DNA of 64,000 nt from Azolla caroliniana (taxonomy: Eukaryota > Polypodiophyta). The first letter of the stretch is position 1; the number at the start of each line of letters is the position of its first letter. Where the stretch lies: positions 124,001 to 188,000 of the forward strand of contig JBHGNT010000040.1 of assembly GCA_043228905.1 (NCBI GenBank). Direction: 5' to 3'. Under the pieces are notes generated by a model. That model ran no database searches, was not told where the DNA came from, and worked only from the letters and a program-made list of their open reading frames with translations. The position numbers were made by a program, and so were the translations under genes. This document shows positions 12,190-26,841 of this stretch, piece after piece.

Positions 12190-15100
12190 AGCTTCGATTC
12201 GCATGTTTGAACACAAAAATCCGATATCACACGAGCCAGGTAGGACAATTTTAATTTACTCACGCGATCTTCTCAACTCCCTCGTCTGATTTACTAATTT
12301 CTTCATGTCTATTGACCTGAGTTTCAAAATCTGGATTTTCTAATTCCATATCATAGCTAGTGTTGTTAGCTTCGATTCGCATCTTTGAACACTAAAATCC
12401 GATATCACACAAGCTAGGTATGACAATTTTAATTTACTCACCTGCTCTTCTAAACTCCCTCCTCAATTTTGCTAATTTCTTCCTGTCTCTCGACCTGAGT
12501 TTCAAAATCTTAATTTTTTAATTCCATATCATAGCTAGTGTTATTAGCTTCGATTCGCATGATGGAACACTAAAATTGAATATCAAACGAGCTAGGTATG
12601 ACAATTTTAATTTACTCACGCGGTCTTCTCAACTCCCTCCTCTAATTTGCTAATTTCTTCATGTCTCTCGACCTGTGTTTCAAAATCTTGATTTTTTAAT
12701 TCCATATTATAGCTAGTGTTGTTAGCTTCGATTTGCATGTTTGAACACTAAAATCCGATATCACTCGAGCCAGGTAGGAACATTTGAATTTACTCACGCG
12801 CTCTTCTCAACTCCCTCCTCTAATTTGCTAATTTCTTCATGTCTCTCGACCTGAGTTTCAAAATCTTGATTTTTTAATTCCATATCATAGCTAGTGTTAT
12901 TAGCTTCGATTCGCATGATTTGAACACTAAAATCCGATATCACACGAGCCAGTTATGAACATTTTACTTTACTCACGCGCTATTCTCAACTCCCTCCTCA
13001 AATTTGGTAATTTCTTCATGTCTCTCGACCTGAGTTTCAAAATCTGGATTTTCTAATTCCATATCATAGCTAGTGTTATTAGCTTCGATTCGCATGATTT
13101 GAACACTAAAATCCGATATCACACGAGCCAGTTATGAACATTTTAATTTACTCACGCGCTATTCTCAACTCCCTCCTCAAATTTGGTAATTTCTTCATGT
13201 CTCTCGACCTGAGTTTCAAAATCTGGATTTTTTAATTCCATATCATATCTAGTCTTGTTAGCTTCGATTCGCATGTTTGAACACAACAATCCCATATCAC
13301 ACGAGCCAAGTACGAACATTTTAATTTACTCACGCGCTCTTCTCAACTCCCTCCCCTGATTTACTAATTTCATCATGTCTCTCGACCTGAGTTTCAAAAT
13401 CTTGATTTTCTAATTCCAAATCATAGCTAGTGTTGTTAGCTTCGATTCGCATGTTTGAACACTAAAATCAGATATCACTCGAGCCAGGTATGACAATTTT
13501 AATTTACTCACGCGCTCTTCTCAACTCCCTCCTCTAATTTACTAATTTCTTCATTTCTCTCGACCTGAGTTTCAAAATCTTGATTTTTTAATTCCATATC
13601 ATAGCTAGTGTTATTAGCTGCGATTCGCATGATTTGAACACTAAAATCCGATATCACACGAGCCAGTTATGAACATTTTAATTTACTCACGCGCTCTTCT
13701 CAACTCCCTCCTCAAATTTGGTAATTTCTTCATGTCTCTCGACCTGAGTTTTAAAATCTTGATTTTCTAATTCCAAATCATAGCTAGTGTTGTTAGCTTC
13801 GATTCGCATCTTTGAACACTAAAATCCGATATCACACGAGCCAGGTATGACAACTTTAATTTACTCACGCGATCTTCTCAACCTCCTCCTCAAATTTGGT
13901 AATTTCTTCATGTCTCTCGACCTGAGTTTCAAAATCTTGATTTTCTAATTTCATATCATAGCTAGTGTTGTTAGCTTCGATTCGCATGATGGAACCCTAA
14001 AATCGGATATCACACGAGCCAGGTATGAACATTTTAATTTACTCACGTGCTCTTCTCAACTCCCTCCTCTAATTTACTAATTTATTCATGTCTCGTGACC
14101 TGTGTTTCAAAATCTTGATTTTCTAATTCTATATTACAGCTAGTGTTGTTAGCTTCGATTCGCATGTTTGAACACAACAATCCGATATCACACGAGCCAG
14201 GTATGACAATTTTAATTTACTCACGCAATCTTCTCCACTCCCTCCTCAAATTTGGTAATTTCTTCATGTCTCTCGACCTGAGTTTCAAAATCTTGATTTT
14301 CTAATTCCATCTCATAGCTAGTGTTGTTAGCTTCTATTCGCATGTTTGAACACAAAAATCGGATATCACACGAGCCAGGTATGACAATTTTAATTTACTC
14401 ACGCAATCTTCTCCACTCCCTCCGCAAATTTGGTAATTTCTTCATGTCTCTCGACCTGAAGTTTCAAAATCTTGATTTTTTAATTCCATATCATAGCTAG
14501 TGTTCTTAGCTGCGATTCGCATGATTTGAACACTAAAATCCGATATCACACGAGCCAGGTAGGAACATTTGAGTTTACTCACGCGCTCCTCTCAACTCCC
14601 TCCTCTAATTTGCTAATTTCTTCATGTCTCTCGACCTGAGTGTCAAAATCTTGATATTTTAATTCCATATCATAGCTAGTGTTTTTAGCTTCGATTCGCA
14701 TGTTTGAACACTAAAATCCGATATCACACGAGCCAGGTATGACAACTTTAATTTACTCACGCGCTCTTCTCAACTCCCTCCTCTAATTTACTAATTTCTT
14801 CATGTCTCTCGACCTGAGTTTCAAAATCTTGATTTTCTAATTCCATATCATAGCTAGTGTTGTTAGCTTCGATTCGCATCTTTGAACACTAAAATCCGAT
14901 ATCACACGAGCCAGGTATGACAACTTTAATTTACTCACCTGCTCTTCTCAACTCCCTCCTCAAATTTGGTAATTTCTTCATGTCTCTCGACCTGAGTTTC
15001 AAAATCTTGATTTTCTAATTTCATATCATAGCTAGTGTTTTAAGCTTCGATTCGCATGATGGAACCCTAAATTCGGATATCACACGAGCCAGGTATGACA

Positions 15101-18100
15101 ATTTTAATTTAGTCACGCTATCTTCTCAACTCCCTCGTCTGATTTACTAATTTCTTCATGTCTCTTGACCTGAGTTTCAAAATATGGATTTTCTAATTCC
15201 ATATCATAGCTAGTGTTGTTAGCTTCGATTCGCATGTTTGAACACAACAATCCCATATCACACGAGCCAGGTACGAACATTTTAATTTACTCACGCGCTC
15301 TTCTCAACTCCCTCCTCTAATTTGCTAATTTCTTCCTGTCTCTCGACCTGAGTTTCAAAATCTTGATTTTTTAATTCCATATCATAGCTAGTGTTGTTAG
15401 CTTCGATTCGCATGTTTGAACACAAAAATCGGATATCACACGAGCCAGGTATGAACATTTTAATTTACTCACGTGCTCTTCTCAACTCCCTCCTCTAATT
15501 TACTAATTTATTCATGTCTCGTGACCTGAGTTTCAAAATCTTGATTTTCTAATTGTATATTACAGCTAGTGTTGTTAGCTTCGATTCGCATGTTTGAACA
15601 CAAAAATCCGATATCACACGAGCCAGGTAGGACAATTTTAATTTACTCACGCGATCTTCTCAACTCCCTCGTCTGATTTACTAATTTCTTCATGTCTATT
15701 GACCTGAGTTTCAAAATCTGGATTTTCTAATTCCATATCATAGCTAGTGTTGTTAGCTTCGATTCGCATCTTTGAACACTAAAATCCGATATCACACAAG
15801 CTAGGTATGACAATTTTAATTTACTCACCTGCTCTTCTAAACTCCCTCCTCAATTTTGCTAATTTCTTCCTGTCTCTCGACCTGAGTTTCAAAATCTTAA
15901 TTTTTTAATTCCATATCATAGCTAGTGTTATTAGCTTCGATTCGCATGATGGAACACTAAAATTGAATATCAAACGAGCTAGGTATGACAATTTTAATTT
16001 ACTCACGCGGTCTTCTCAACTCCCTCCTCTAATTTGCTAATTTCTTCATGTCTCTCGACCTGTATTTCAAAATCTTGATTTTTTAATTCCATATTATAGC
16101 TAGTGTTGTTAGCTTCGATTCGCATGTTTGAACACTAAAATCCGATATCACTCGAGCCAGGTAGGAACATTTGAATTTACTCACGCGCTCTTCTCAACTC
16201 CCTCCTCTAATTTGCTAATTTCTTCATGTCTCTCGACCTGAGTTTCAAAATCTTGATTTTTTAATTCCATATCATAGCTAGTGTTATTAGCTTCGATTCG
16301 CATGATTTGAACACTAAAATCCGATATCACACGAGCCAGTTATGAACATTTTACTTTACTCACGCGCTATTCTCAACTCCCTCCTCAAATTTGGTAATTT
16401 CTTCATGTCTCTCGACCTGAGTTTCAAAATCTGGATTTTCTAATTCCATATCATAGCTAGTGTTATTAGCTTCGATTCGCATGATTTGAACACTAAAATC
16501 CGATATCACACGAGCCAGTTATGAACATTTTAATTTACTCACGCGCTATTCTCAACTCCCTCCTCAAATTTGGTAATTTCTTCATGTCTCTCGACCTGAG
16601 TTTCAAAATCTGGATTTTTTAATTCCATATCATATCTAGTGTTGTTAGCTTCGATTCGCATGTTTGAACACAACAATCCCATATCACACGAGCCAAGTAC
16701 GAACATTTTAATTTACTCACGCGCTCTTCTCAACTCCCTCCCCTGATTTACTAATTTCATCATGTCTCTCGACCTGAGTTTCAAAATCTTGATTTTCTAA
16801 TTCCAAATCATAGCTAGTGTTGTTAGCTTCGATTCGCATGTTTGAACACTAAAATCAGATATCACTCGAGCCAGGTATGACAATTTTAATTTACTCACGC
16901 GCTCTTCTCAACTCCCTCCTCTAATTTACTAATTTCTTCATTTCTCTCGACCTGAGTTTCAAAATCTTGATTTTTTAATTCCATATCATAGCTAGTGTTA
17001 TTAGCTGCGATTCGCATGATTTGAACACTAAAATCCGATATCACACGAGCCAGTTATGAACATTTTAATTTACTCACGCGCTCTTCTCAACTCCCTCCTC
17101 AAATTTGGTAATTTCTTCATGTCTCTCGACCTGAGTTTTAAAATCTTGATTTTCTAATTCCAAATCATAGCTAGTGTTGTTAGCTTCGATTCGCATCTTT
17201 GAACACTAAAATCCGATATCACACGAGCCAGGTATGACAACTTTAATTTACTCACGCGATCTTCTCAACCTCCTCCTCAAATTTGGTAATTTCTTCATGT
17301 CTCTCGACCTGAGTTTCAAAATCTTGATTTTCTAATTTCATATCATAGCTAGTGTTGTTAGCTTCGATTCGCATGATGGAACCCTAAAATCGGATATCAC
17401 ACGAGCCAGGTATGAACATTTTAATTTACTCACGTGCTCTTCTCAACTCCCTCCTCTAATTTACTAATTTATTCATGTCTCGTGACCTGTGTTTCAAAAT
17501 CTTGATTTTCTAATTGTATATTACAGCTAGTGTTGTTAGCTTCGATTCGCATGTTTGAACACAACAATCCGATATCACACGAGCCAGGTATGACAATTTT
17601 AATTTACTCACGCAATCTTCTCCACTCCCTCCTCAAATTTGGTAATTTCTTCATGTCTCTCGACCTGAGTTTCAAAATCTTGATTTTCTAATTCCATCTC
17701 ATAGCTAGTGTTGTTAGCTTCTATTCGCATGTTTGAACACAAAAATCGGATATCACACGAGCCAGGTATGACAATTTTAATTTACTCACGCAATCTTCTC
17801 CACTCCCTCCGCAAATTTGGTAATTTCTTCATGTCTCTCGACCTGAAGTTTCAAAATCTTGATTTTTTAATTCCATATCATAGCTAGTGTTCTTAGCTGC
17901 GATTCGCATGATTTGAACACTAAAATCCGATATCACACGAGCCAGGTAGGAACATTTGAGTTTACTCACGCGCTCCTCTCAACTCCCTCCTCTAATTTGC
18001 TAATTTCTTCATGTCTCTCGACCTGAGTGTCAAAATCTTGATATTTTAATTCCATATCATAGCTAGTGTTTTTAGCTTCGATTCGCATGTTTGAACACTA

Positions 18101-18975
18101 AAATCCGATATCACACGAGCCAGGTATGACAACTTTAATTTACTCACGCGCTCTTCTCAACTCCCTCCTCTAATTTACTAATTTCTTCATGTCTCTCGAC
18201 CTGAGTTTCAAAATCTTGATTTTCTAATTCCATATCATAGCTAGTGTTGTTAGCTTCGATTCGCATCTTTGAACACTAAAATCCGATATCACACGAGCCA
18301 GGTATGACAACTTTAATTTACTCACCTGCTCTTCTCAACTCCCTCCTCAAATTTGGTAATTTCTTCATGTCTCTCGACCTGAGTTTCAAAATCTTGATTT
18401 TCTAATTTCATATCATAGCTAGTGTTTATAGCTTCGATTCGCATGATGGAACCCTAAATTCGGATATCACACGAGCCAGGTATGACAATTTTAATTTAGT
18501 CACGCTATCTTCTCAACTCCCTCGTCTGATTTACTAATTTCTTCATGTCTCTTGACCTGAGTTTCAAAATATGGATTTTCTAATTCCATATCATAGCTAG
18601 TGTTGTTAGCTTCGATTCGCATGTTTGAACACAACAATCCCATATCACACGAGCCAGGTACGAACATTTTAATTTACTCACGCGCTCTTCTCAACTCCCT
18701 CCTCTAATTTGCTAATTTCTTCCTGTCTCTCGACCTGAGTTTCAAAATCTTGATTTTTTAATTCCATATCATAGCTAGTGTTGTTAGCTTCGATTCGCAT
18801 GTTTGAACACAAAAATCGGATATCACACGAGCCAGGTATGAACATTTTAATTTACTCACGTGCTCTTCTCAACTCCCTCCTCTAATTTACTAATTTATTC
18901 ATGTCTCGTGACCTGAGTTTCAAAATCTTGATTTTCTAATTGTATATTACAGCTAGTGTTGTTAGCTTCGATTCG
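12190..18975. repeat. 19-mer HOR, period 3,387 bp, two copies
   Basis: Copy 1 is about 12,190-15,576 and copy 2 is 15,577 to about 18,975. The unusual cttctcaacctcc, which has an altered end-box, occurs at 13,874 and 17,261, and ctattgacc occurs near 12,308 and 15,695. Differences I noticed are few: tagtcttg/tagtgttg, gatttgc/gattcgc, cctgtgttt/cctgtattt, attctatatt/attgtatatt and ttaagctt/tatagctt. Six or so in 3.39 kb implies roughly 99.8% identity. Confidence 0.85.
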
Positions 18976-18999
18976 CATGTTTGAACACAACAATCCGAT

Positions 19000-21900
19000 A
19001 TCACACGAGCCAGGTATGACAATTTTAATTTACTCACGCAATCTTCTCCACTCCCTCCTCAAATTTGGTAATTTCTTCATGTCTCTCGACCTGAGTTTCA
19101 AAATCTTGATATTTTAATTCCATATCATAGCTAGTGTTGTTAGCTTCGATTCGCATGTTTGAACCCTAAATTCGGATATCACACGAGCCAGGTATGACAA
19201 TTTTAATTTAGTCACGCTATCTTCTCAACTCCCTCGTCTGATTTACTAATTTCTTCATGTCTCTTGACCTGAGTTTCAAAATATGGATTTTCTAATTCCA
19301 TATCATAGCTAGTGTTGTTAGCTTCGATTCGCATGTTTGAACACAACAATCCCATATCACACGAGCCAGGTACGAACATTTTAATTTACTCACGCGCTCT
19401 TCTCAACTCCCTCCTCTAATTTGCTAATTTCTTCCTGTCTCTCGACCTGAGTTTCAAAATCTTGATTTTTTAATTCCATATCATAGCTAGTGTTGTTAGC
19501 TTCGATTCGCATGTTTGAACACAAAAATCGGATATCACACGAGCCAGGTAGGACAATTTTAATTTACTCACGCGATCTTCTCAACTCCCTCGTCTGATTT
19601 ACTAATTTCTTCATGTCTATTGACCTGAGTTTCAAAATCTGGATTTTCTAATTCCATATCATAGCTAGTGTTGTTAGCTTCGATTCGCATGATTTGAACA
19701 CTAAAATCCGATATCACACGAGCCAGGTAGGAACATTTGAATTTACTCACGCGCTCTTCTCAACTCCCTCCTCTAATTTGCTAATTTCTTCATGTCTCTC
19801 GACCTGAGTGTCAAAATCTTGATATTTTAATTCCATATCATAGCTAGTGTTTTTAGCTTCGATTCGCATGTTTGAACACTAAAATCCGATATCACACGAG
19901 CCAGGTATGACAACTTTAATTTACTCACGCGCTCTTCTCAACTCCCTCCTCTAATTTACTAATTTCTTCATGTCTCTTGACCTGAGTTTCAAAATCTTGA
20001 TTTTCTAATTCCATATCATAGCTAGTGTTGTTAGCTTCGATTCGCATCTTTGAACACTAAAATCCGATATCACACGAGCCAGGTATGACAACTTTAATTT
20101 ACTCACCTGGTCTTCTCAACTCCCTCCTCAAATTTGGTAATTTCTTCATGTCTCTCGACCTGAGTTTCAAAATCTTGATTTTCTAATTTCATATCATAGC
20201 TAGTGTTTTTAGCTTCGATTCGCATGATGGAACCCTAAATTCGGATATCACACGAGCCAGGTATGACAATTTTAATTTAGTCACGCTATCTTCTCAACTC
20301 CCTCGTCTGATTTACTAATTTCTTCATGTCTCTTGACCTGAGTTTCAAAATATGGATTTTCTAATTCCATATCATAGCTAGTGTTGTTAGCTTCGATTCG
20401 CATGTTTGAACACAACAATCCCATATCACACGAGCCAGGTACGAACATTTTAATTTACTCACGCGCTCTTCTCAACTCCCTCCTCTAATTTGCTAATTTC
20501 TTCCTGTCTCTCGACCTGAGTTTCAAAATCTTGATTTTTTAATTCCATATCATAGCTAGTGTTGTTAGCTTCGATTCGCATGTTTGAACACAAAAATCGG
20601 ATATCACACGAGCGAGGTATGAACATTTTAATTTACTCACGTGCTCTTCTCAACTCCCTCCTCTAATTTACTAATTTATTCATGTCTCGTGACCTGAGTT
20701 TCAAAATCTTGATTTTCTAATTCTATATTACAGCTAGTGTTGTTAGCTTCGATTCGCATGTTTGAACACAACAATCCGATATCACACGAGCCAGGTATGA
20801 CAATTTTAATTTACTCACGCAATCTTCTCCACTCCCTCCTCAAATTTGGTAATTTCTTCATGTCTCTCGACCTGAGTTTCAAAATCTTGATTTTCTAATT
20901 CCATATCATAGCTAGTGTTGTTAGCTTCGATTCGCATGTTTGAACACAAAAATCGGATATCACACGAGCCAGGTATGACAATTTTAATTTACTCACGCGA
21001 TCTTCTCAACTCCCTCCTCTAATTTACTAATTTCTTCATGTCTCTTGACCTGAGTTTCAAAATCTGGATTTTCTAATTCCATATCATAGCTAGTGTTGTT
21101 AGCTTCGATTCGCATGTTTGAACACAACAATCCCATATCACACGAGCCAGGTACGAACATTTTAATTTACTCACGCGCTCTTCTCAACTCCCTCCTCTAA
21201 TTTGCTAATTTCTTCCTGTCTCTCGACCTGAGTTTCAAAATCTTGATTTTTTAATTCCATATCATAGCTAGTGTTGTTAGCTTCGATTCGCATGTTTGAA
21301 CACAAAAATCGGATATCACACGAGCCAGGTAGGACAATTTTAATTTACTCACGCGATCTTCTCAACTCCCTCGTCTGATTTACTAATTTCTTCATGTCTA
21401 TTGACCTGAGTTTCAAAATCTGGATTTTCTAATTCCATATCATAGCTAGTGTTGTTAGCTTCGATTCGCATCTTTGAACACTAAAATCCGATATCACACA
21501 AGCTAGGTATGACAATTTTAATTTACTCACCTGCTCTTCTCAACTCCCTCCTCAATTTTGCTAATTTCTTCCTGTCTCTCGACCTGAGTTTCAAAATCTT
21601 AATTTTTTAATTCCATATCATAGCTAGTGTTATTAGCTTCGATTCGCATGATGGAACACTAAAATTGAATATCACACGAGCCAGGTATGACAATTTTAAT
21701 TTACTCACGCGCTCTTCTCAACTCCCTCCTCTAATTTACTAATTTCTTCATGTCTCTCGACCTGAGTTTCAAAATCTTGATTTTTTAATTCCATATCATA
21801 GCTAGTGTTATTAGCTGCGATTCGCATGATTTGAACACTAAAATCCGATATCACACGAGCCAGTTATGAACATTTTAATTTACTCACGCGCTCTTCTCAA

Positions 21901-24900
21901 CTCCCTCCTCAAATTTGGTAATTTCTTCATGTCTCTCGACCTGAGTTTTAAAATCTTGATTTTCTAATTCCAAATCATAGCTAGTGTTGTTAGCTTCGAT
22001 TCGCATCTTTGAACACTAAAATCCGATATCACACGAGCCAGGTATGACAACTTTAATTTACTCACGCGCTCTTCTCAACTCCCTCCTCAAATTTGGTAAT
22101 TTCTTCATGTCTCTCGACCTGAGTTTCAAAATCTTGATTTTCTAATTCCATATCATAGCTAGTGTTGTTAGCTTCGATTCGCATGATGGAACCCTAAAAT
22201 CGGATATCACACGAGCCAGGTATGAACATTTTAATTTACTCACGTGCTCTTCTCAACTCCCTCCTCTAATTTACTAATTTATTCATGTCTCGTGACCTGT
22301 GTTTCAAAATCTTGATTTTCTAATTCTATATTACAGCTAGTGTTGTTAGCTTCGATTCGCATGTTTGAACACAACAATCCCATATCACACGAGCCAGGTA
22401 TGACAATTTTAATTTACTCACGAAATCTTCTCCACTCCCTCCTCAAATTTGGTAATTTCTTCATGTCTCTCGACCTGAGTTTCAAAATCTTGATTTTCTA
22501 ATTCTATCTCATAGCTAGTGTTGTTAGCTTCTATTCGCATGTTTGAACACAAAAATCGGATATCACACGAGCCAGGTATGACAATTTTAATTTACTCACG
22601 CAATCTTCTCCACTCCCTCCGCAAATTTGGTAATTTCTTCATGTCTCTCAACCTGAAGTTTCAAAATCTTGATTTTTTAATTCCATATCATAGCTAGTGT
22701 TCTTAGCTGCGATTCGCATGATTTGAACACTAAAATCCGATATCACACGAGCCAGGTAGGAACATTTGAATTTACTCACGCGCTCTTCTCAACTCCCTCC
22801 TCTAATTTGCTAATTTCTTCATGTCTCTCGACCTGAGTGTCAAAATCTTGATATTTTAATTCCATATCATAGCTAGTGTTTTTAGCTTCGATTCGCATGT
22901 TTGAACACTAAAATCCGATATCACACGAGCCAGGTATGACAACTTTCATTTACTCACGCGCTCTTCTCAACTCCCTCCTCTAATTTACTAATTTCTTCAT
23001 GTCTCTTGACCTGAGTTTCAAAATCTTGATTTTCTAATTCCATATCATAGCTAGTGTTGTTAGCTTCGATTCGCATCTTTGAACACTAAAATCCGATATC
23101 ACACGAGCCAGGTATGACAACTTTAATTTACTCACCTGCTCTTCTCAACTCCCTCCTCAAATTTGGTAATTTCTTCATGTCTCTCGACCTGAGTTTCAAA
23201 ATCTTGATTTTCTAATTTCATATCATAGCTAGTGTTTTTAGCTTCGATTCGCATGATGGAACCCTAAATTCGGATATCACACGAGCCAGGTATGACAATT
23301 TTAATTTAGTCACGCTATCTTCTCAACTCCCTCGTCTGATTTACTAATTTCTTCATGTCTCTTGACCTGAGTTTCAAAATATGGATTTTCTAATTCCATA
23401 TCATAGCTAGTGTTGTTAGCTTCGATTCGCATGTTTGAACACAACAATCCCATATCACACGAGCCAGGTACGAACATTTTAATTTACTCACGCGCTCTTC
23501 TCAACTCCCTCCTCTAATTTGCTAATTTCTTCCTGTCTCTCGACCTGAGTTTCAAAATCTTGATTTTCTAATTCCATATCATAGCTAGTGTTGTTAGCTT
23601 CGATTCGCATGTTTGAACACAACAATCCCATATCACACGAGCCAGGTACGAACATTTTAATTTACTCACGCACTCTTCTCAACTCCCTCCTCTAATTTGC
23701 TAATTTCTTCCTGTCTCTCGACCTGAGTTTCAAAATCTTGATTTTTTAATTCCATATCATAGCTAGTGTTGTTAGCTTCGATTCGCATGTTTGAACACAA
23801 AAATCGGATATCACACGAGCCAGGTATGAACATTTTAATTTACTCACGTGCTCTTCTCAACTCCCTCCTCTAATTTACTAATTTATTCATGTCTCGTGAC
23901 CTGAGTTTCAAAATCTTGATTTTCTAATTCTATATTACAGCTAGTGTTGTTAGCTTCGATTCGCATGTTTGAACACAACAATCCGATATCACACGAGCCA
24001 GGTATGACAATTTTAATTTACTCACGCAATCTTCTCCACTCCCTCCTCAAATTTGGTAATTTCTTCATGTCTCTCGACCTGAGTTTCAAAATCTTGATTT
24101 TCTAATTCCATATCATAGCTAGTGTTGTTAGCTTCGATTCGCATGTTTGAACACAAAAATCGGCTATCACACGAGCCAGGTATGACAATTTTAATTTACT
24201 CACGCGGTCTTCTAAACTCCCTCCTCTAATTTGCTAATTTCTTCATGTCTCTCGACCTGTGTTTCAAAATCTTGATTTTTTAATTCCATATCATAGCTAG
24301 TGTCGTTAGCTTCGATTCGCATGTTTGAACACTGAAATCCGATATCACTCGAGCCAGGTATGACAATTTTAATTTACTCACGCGCTCTTCTCAACTCCCT
24401 CCTCTAATTTACTAATTTCTTCATGTCTCTTGACCTGAGTTTCAAAATCTTGATTTTTTACTTCCATATCATAGCTAGTGTTATTAGCTTCGATTCGCAT
24501 GATGGAACACTAAAATCGGATATCACACGAGCCAGTTATGAACATTTTAATTTACTCACGCGCTCTTCTCAACTCCCTCCTCTAATTTACTAATTTCTTC
24601 ATGTCTCTCGACCTGAGTTTCAAAATCTGGATTTTCTAATTCCATATCATAGCTAGTGTTATTAGCTTCGATTCGCATGATTTGAACACTAAAATCCGAT
24701 ATCACACGAGCCAGTTATGAACATTTTAATTTACTCACGCGCTATTCTCAACTCCCTCCTCAAATTTGGTAATTTCTTCATGTCTCTCGACCTGAGTTTC
24801 AAAATCTTGATTTTCTAATTCCATCTCATAGCTAGTGTTGTTAGCTTCTATTCGCATGTTTGAACACAAAAATCGGATATCACACGAGCCAGGTATGACA

Positions 24901-26841
24901 ATTTTAATTTACTCACGCAATCTTCTCCAATCCCTCCGCAAATTTGGTAATTTCTTCATGTCTCTCGACCTGAAGTTTCAAAATCTTGAGTTTTTAATTC
25001 CATATCATAGCTAGTGTTCTTAGCTGCGATTCGCATGATTTGAACACTAAAATCCGATATCACACGAGCCAGGTAGGAACATTTGAATTTACTCACGCGC
25101 TCTTCTCAACTCCCTCCTCTAATTTGCTAATTTCTTCATGTCTCTCGACCTGAGTGTCAAAATCTTGATATTTTAATTCCATATCATAGCTAGTGTTTTT
25201 AGCTTCGATTCGCATGTTTGAACACTAAAATCCGATATCACACGAGCCAGGTATGACAACTTTAATTTACTCACGCGCTCTTCTCAACTCCTTCCTCTAA
25301 TTTACTAATTTCATCATGTCTCTCGACCTGAGTTTCAAAATCTTGATTTTCTAATTCCATATCATAGCTAGTGTCGTTAGCTTCGATTCGCATCTTTGAA
25401 CACTAAAATCCGATATCACACGAGCCAGGTATGACAACTTTAATTTACTCACACGCTCTTCTCAACTCCCTCCTCAAATTTGGTAATTCCTTCATGTCTC
25501 TCGACCTGAGTTTCAAAATCTTGATTTTCTAATTCCAAATCATAGCTAGTGTTGTTAGCTTCGATTCGCATGTTTGAACACTAAATTCGGATATCACACA
25601 AGCTAGGTATGACAATTTTAATTTACTCACGCGCTCTTCTCAACTCCCTCCTCAAATTTGGTAATTTCTTCATGTCTCTCGACCTGAGTTTCAAAATCTT
25701 GATTTTTTAATTCCATATCATAGCTAGTGTTATTAGCTGCGATTCGCATGATTTGAACACTAAAATCCGATATCACACGAGCCAGTTATGAACATTTTAA
25801 TTTACTCACGCGCTATTCTCAACTCCCTCCTCAAATTTGGTAATTTCTTCATGTCTCTCGACCTGAGTTTCAAAATCTTGATTTTCTAATTCCAAATCAT
25901 AGCTAGTGTTGTTAGCTTCGATTCGCATGTTTGAACACTAAATTCAGATATCACTCGAGCCAAGTATGACAATTTTAATTTACTCACGCGCTCTTCTCAA
26001 CTCCCTCCTCTAATTTACTAATTTCTTCATGTCTCTCGACCTGAGTTTCAAAATCTTGATTTTTTAATTCCATATCATAGCTAGTGTTATTAGCTGCGAT
26101 TCGCATGATTTGAACACTAAAATCCGATATCACACGAGCCAGTTATGAACATTTTAATTTACTCACGCGCTATTCTCAACTCCCTCCTCAAATTTGGTAA
26201 TTTCTTCATGTCTCTCGACCTGAGTTTCAAAATCTTGATTTTCTAATTCCAAATCATAGCTAGTGTCGTTAGCTTCGATTCGCATGTTTGAACACTGAAA
26301 TCCGATATCACTCGAGCCAGGTATGACAATTTTAATTTACTCACGCGCTCTTCTCAACTCCCTCCTCTAATTTACTAATTTCTTCATGTCTCTTGACCTG
26401 AGTTTCAAAATCTTGATTTTTTAATTCCATATCATAGCTAGTGTTATTAGCTTCGATTCGCATGATGGAACACTAAAATCGGATATCACACGAGCCAGTT
26501 ATGAACATTTTAATTTACTCACGCGCTCTTCTCAACTCCCTCCTCTAATTTACTAATTTCTTCATGTCTCTCGACCTGAGTTTCAAAATCTGGATTTTCT
26601 AATTCCATATCATAGCTAGTGTTATTAGCTTCGATTCGCATGATTTGAACACTAAAATCCGATATCACACGAGCCAGTTATGAACATTTTAATTTACTCA
26701 CGCGCTATTCTCAACTCCCTCCTCAAATTTGGTAATTTCTTCATGTCTCTCGACCTGAGTTTCAAAATCTTGATTTTCTAATTCCATCTCATAGCTAGTG
26801 TTGTTAGCTTCTATTCGCATGTTTGAACACAAAAATCGGAT
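19000..26841. repeat. 44-mer HOR, copy 1, period 7,842 bp
   Basis: This is the first copy of the longest higher-order unit in the window. It contains cttgatattttaattcc followed by gaaccctaaattcgg at 19.1 kb, three aaaatatggatt units and the paired cgcactcttc near 23.67 kb. All reappear 7,842 bp downstream. Private bases include gagcgagg near 20,612, cacgaaatc near 22,419, cttgagttttt near 24,986 and a catatcac near 22,381. Inside the copy, the unit dimer at 19.75-19.9 kb recurs at about 22.8 kb (offset about 3,029 bp, 17 monomers), so the 44-mer was assembled from smaller duplications. Confidence 0.88.

Noticed and set aside
19568-19750. 60-codon minus-strand frame here and near-identical frames at 27410, 34895, 37927, 49702, 50594, 52021, 52735, 53984 and 55412
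   Set aside because: Each spans one monomer, starts with GTG in gtgagtaaatt and stops at the TGA of gcgtgag in the next unit. The unit length (178 or 179) is not a multiple of three, so the frame cannot run on. Most monomers carry a stop in the same frame, for example TAA from cagttatg. Length and position follow from the repeat, and no codon-level constraint is visible. The charged C-terminal half could be read as coiled-coil-like, but that follows from the purine-rich minus strand.
19738-19752. 5' splice donor-like GTGAGT on the minus strand of each unit
   Set aside because: It occurs in nearly every monomer by repetition, with no exon structure, acceptor pairing or coding frame around it.
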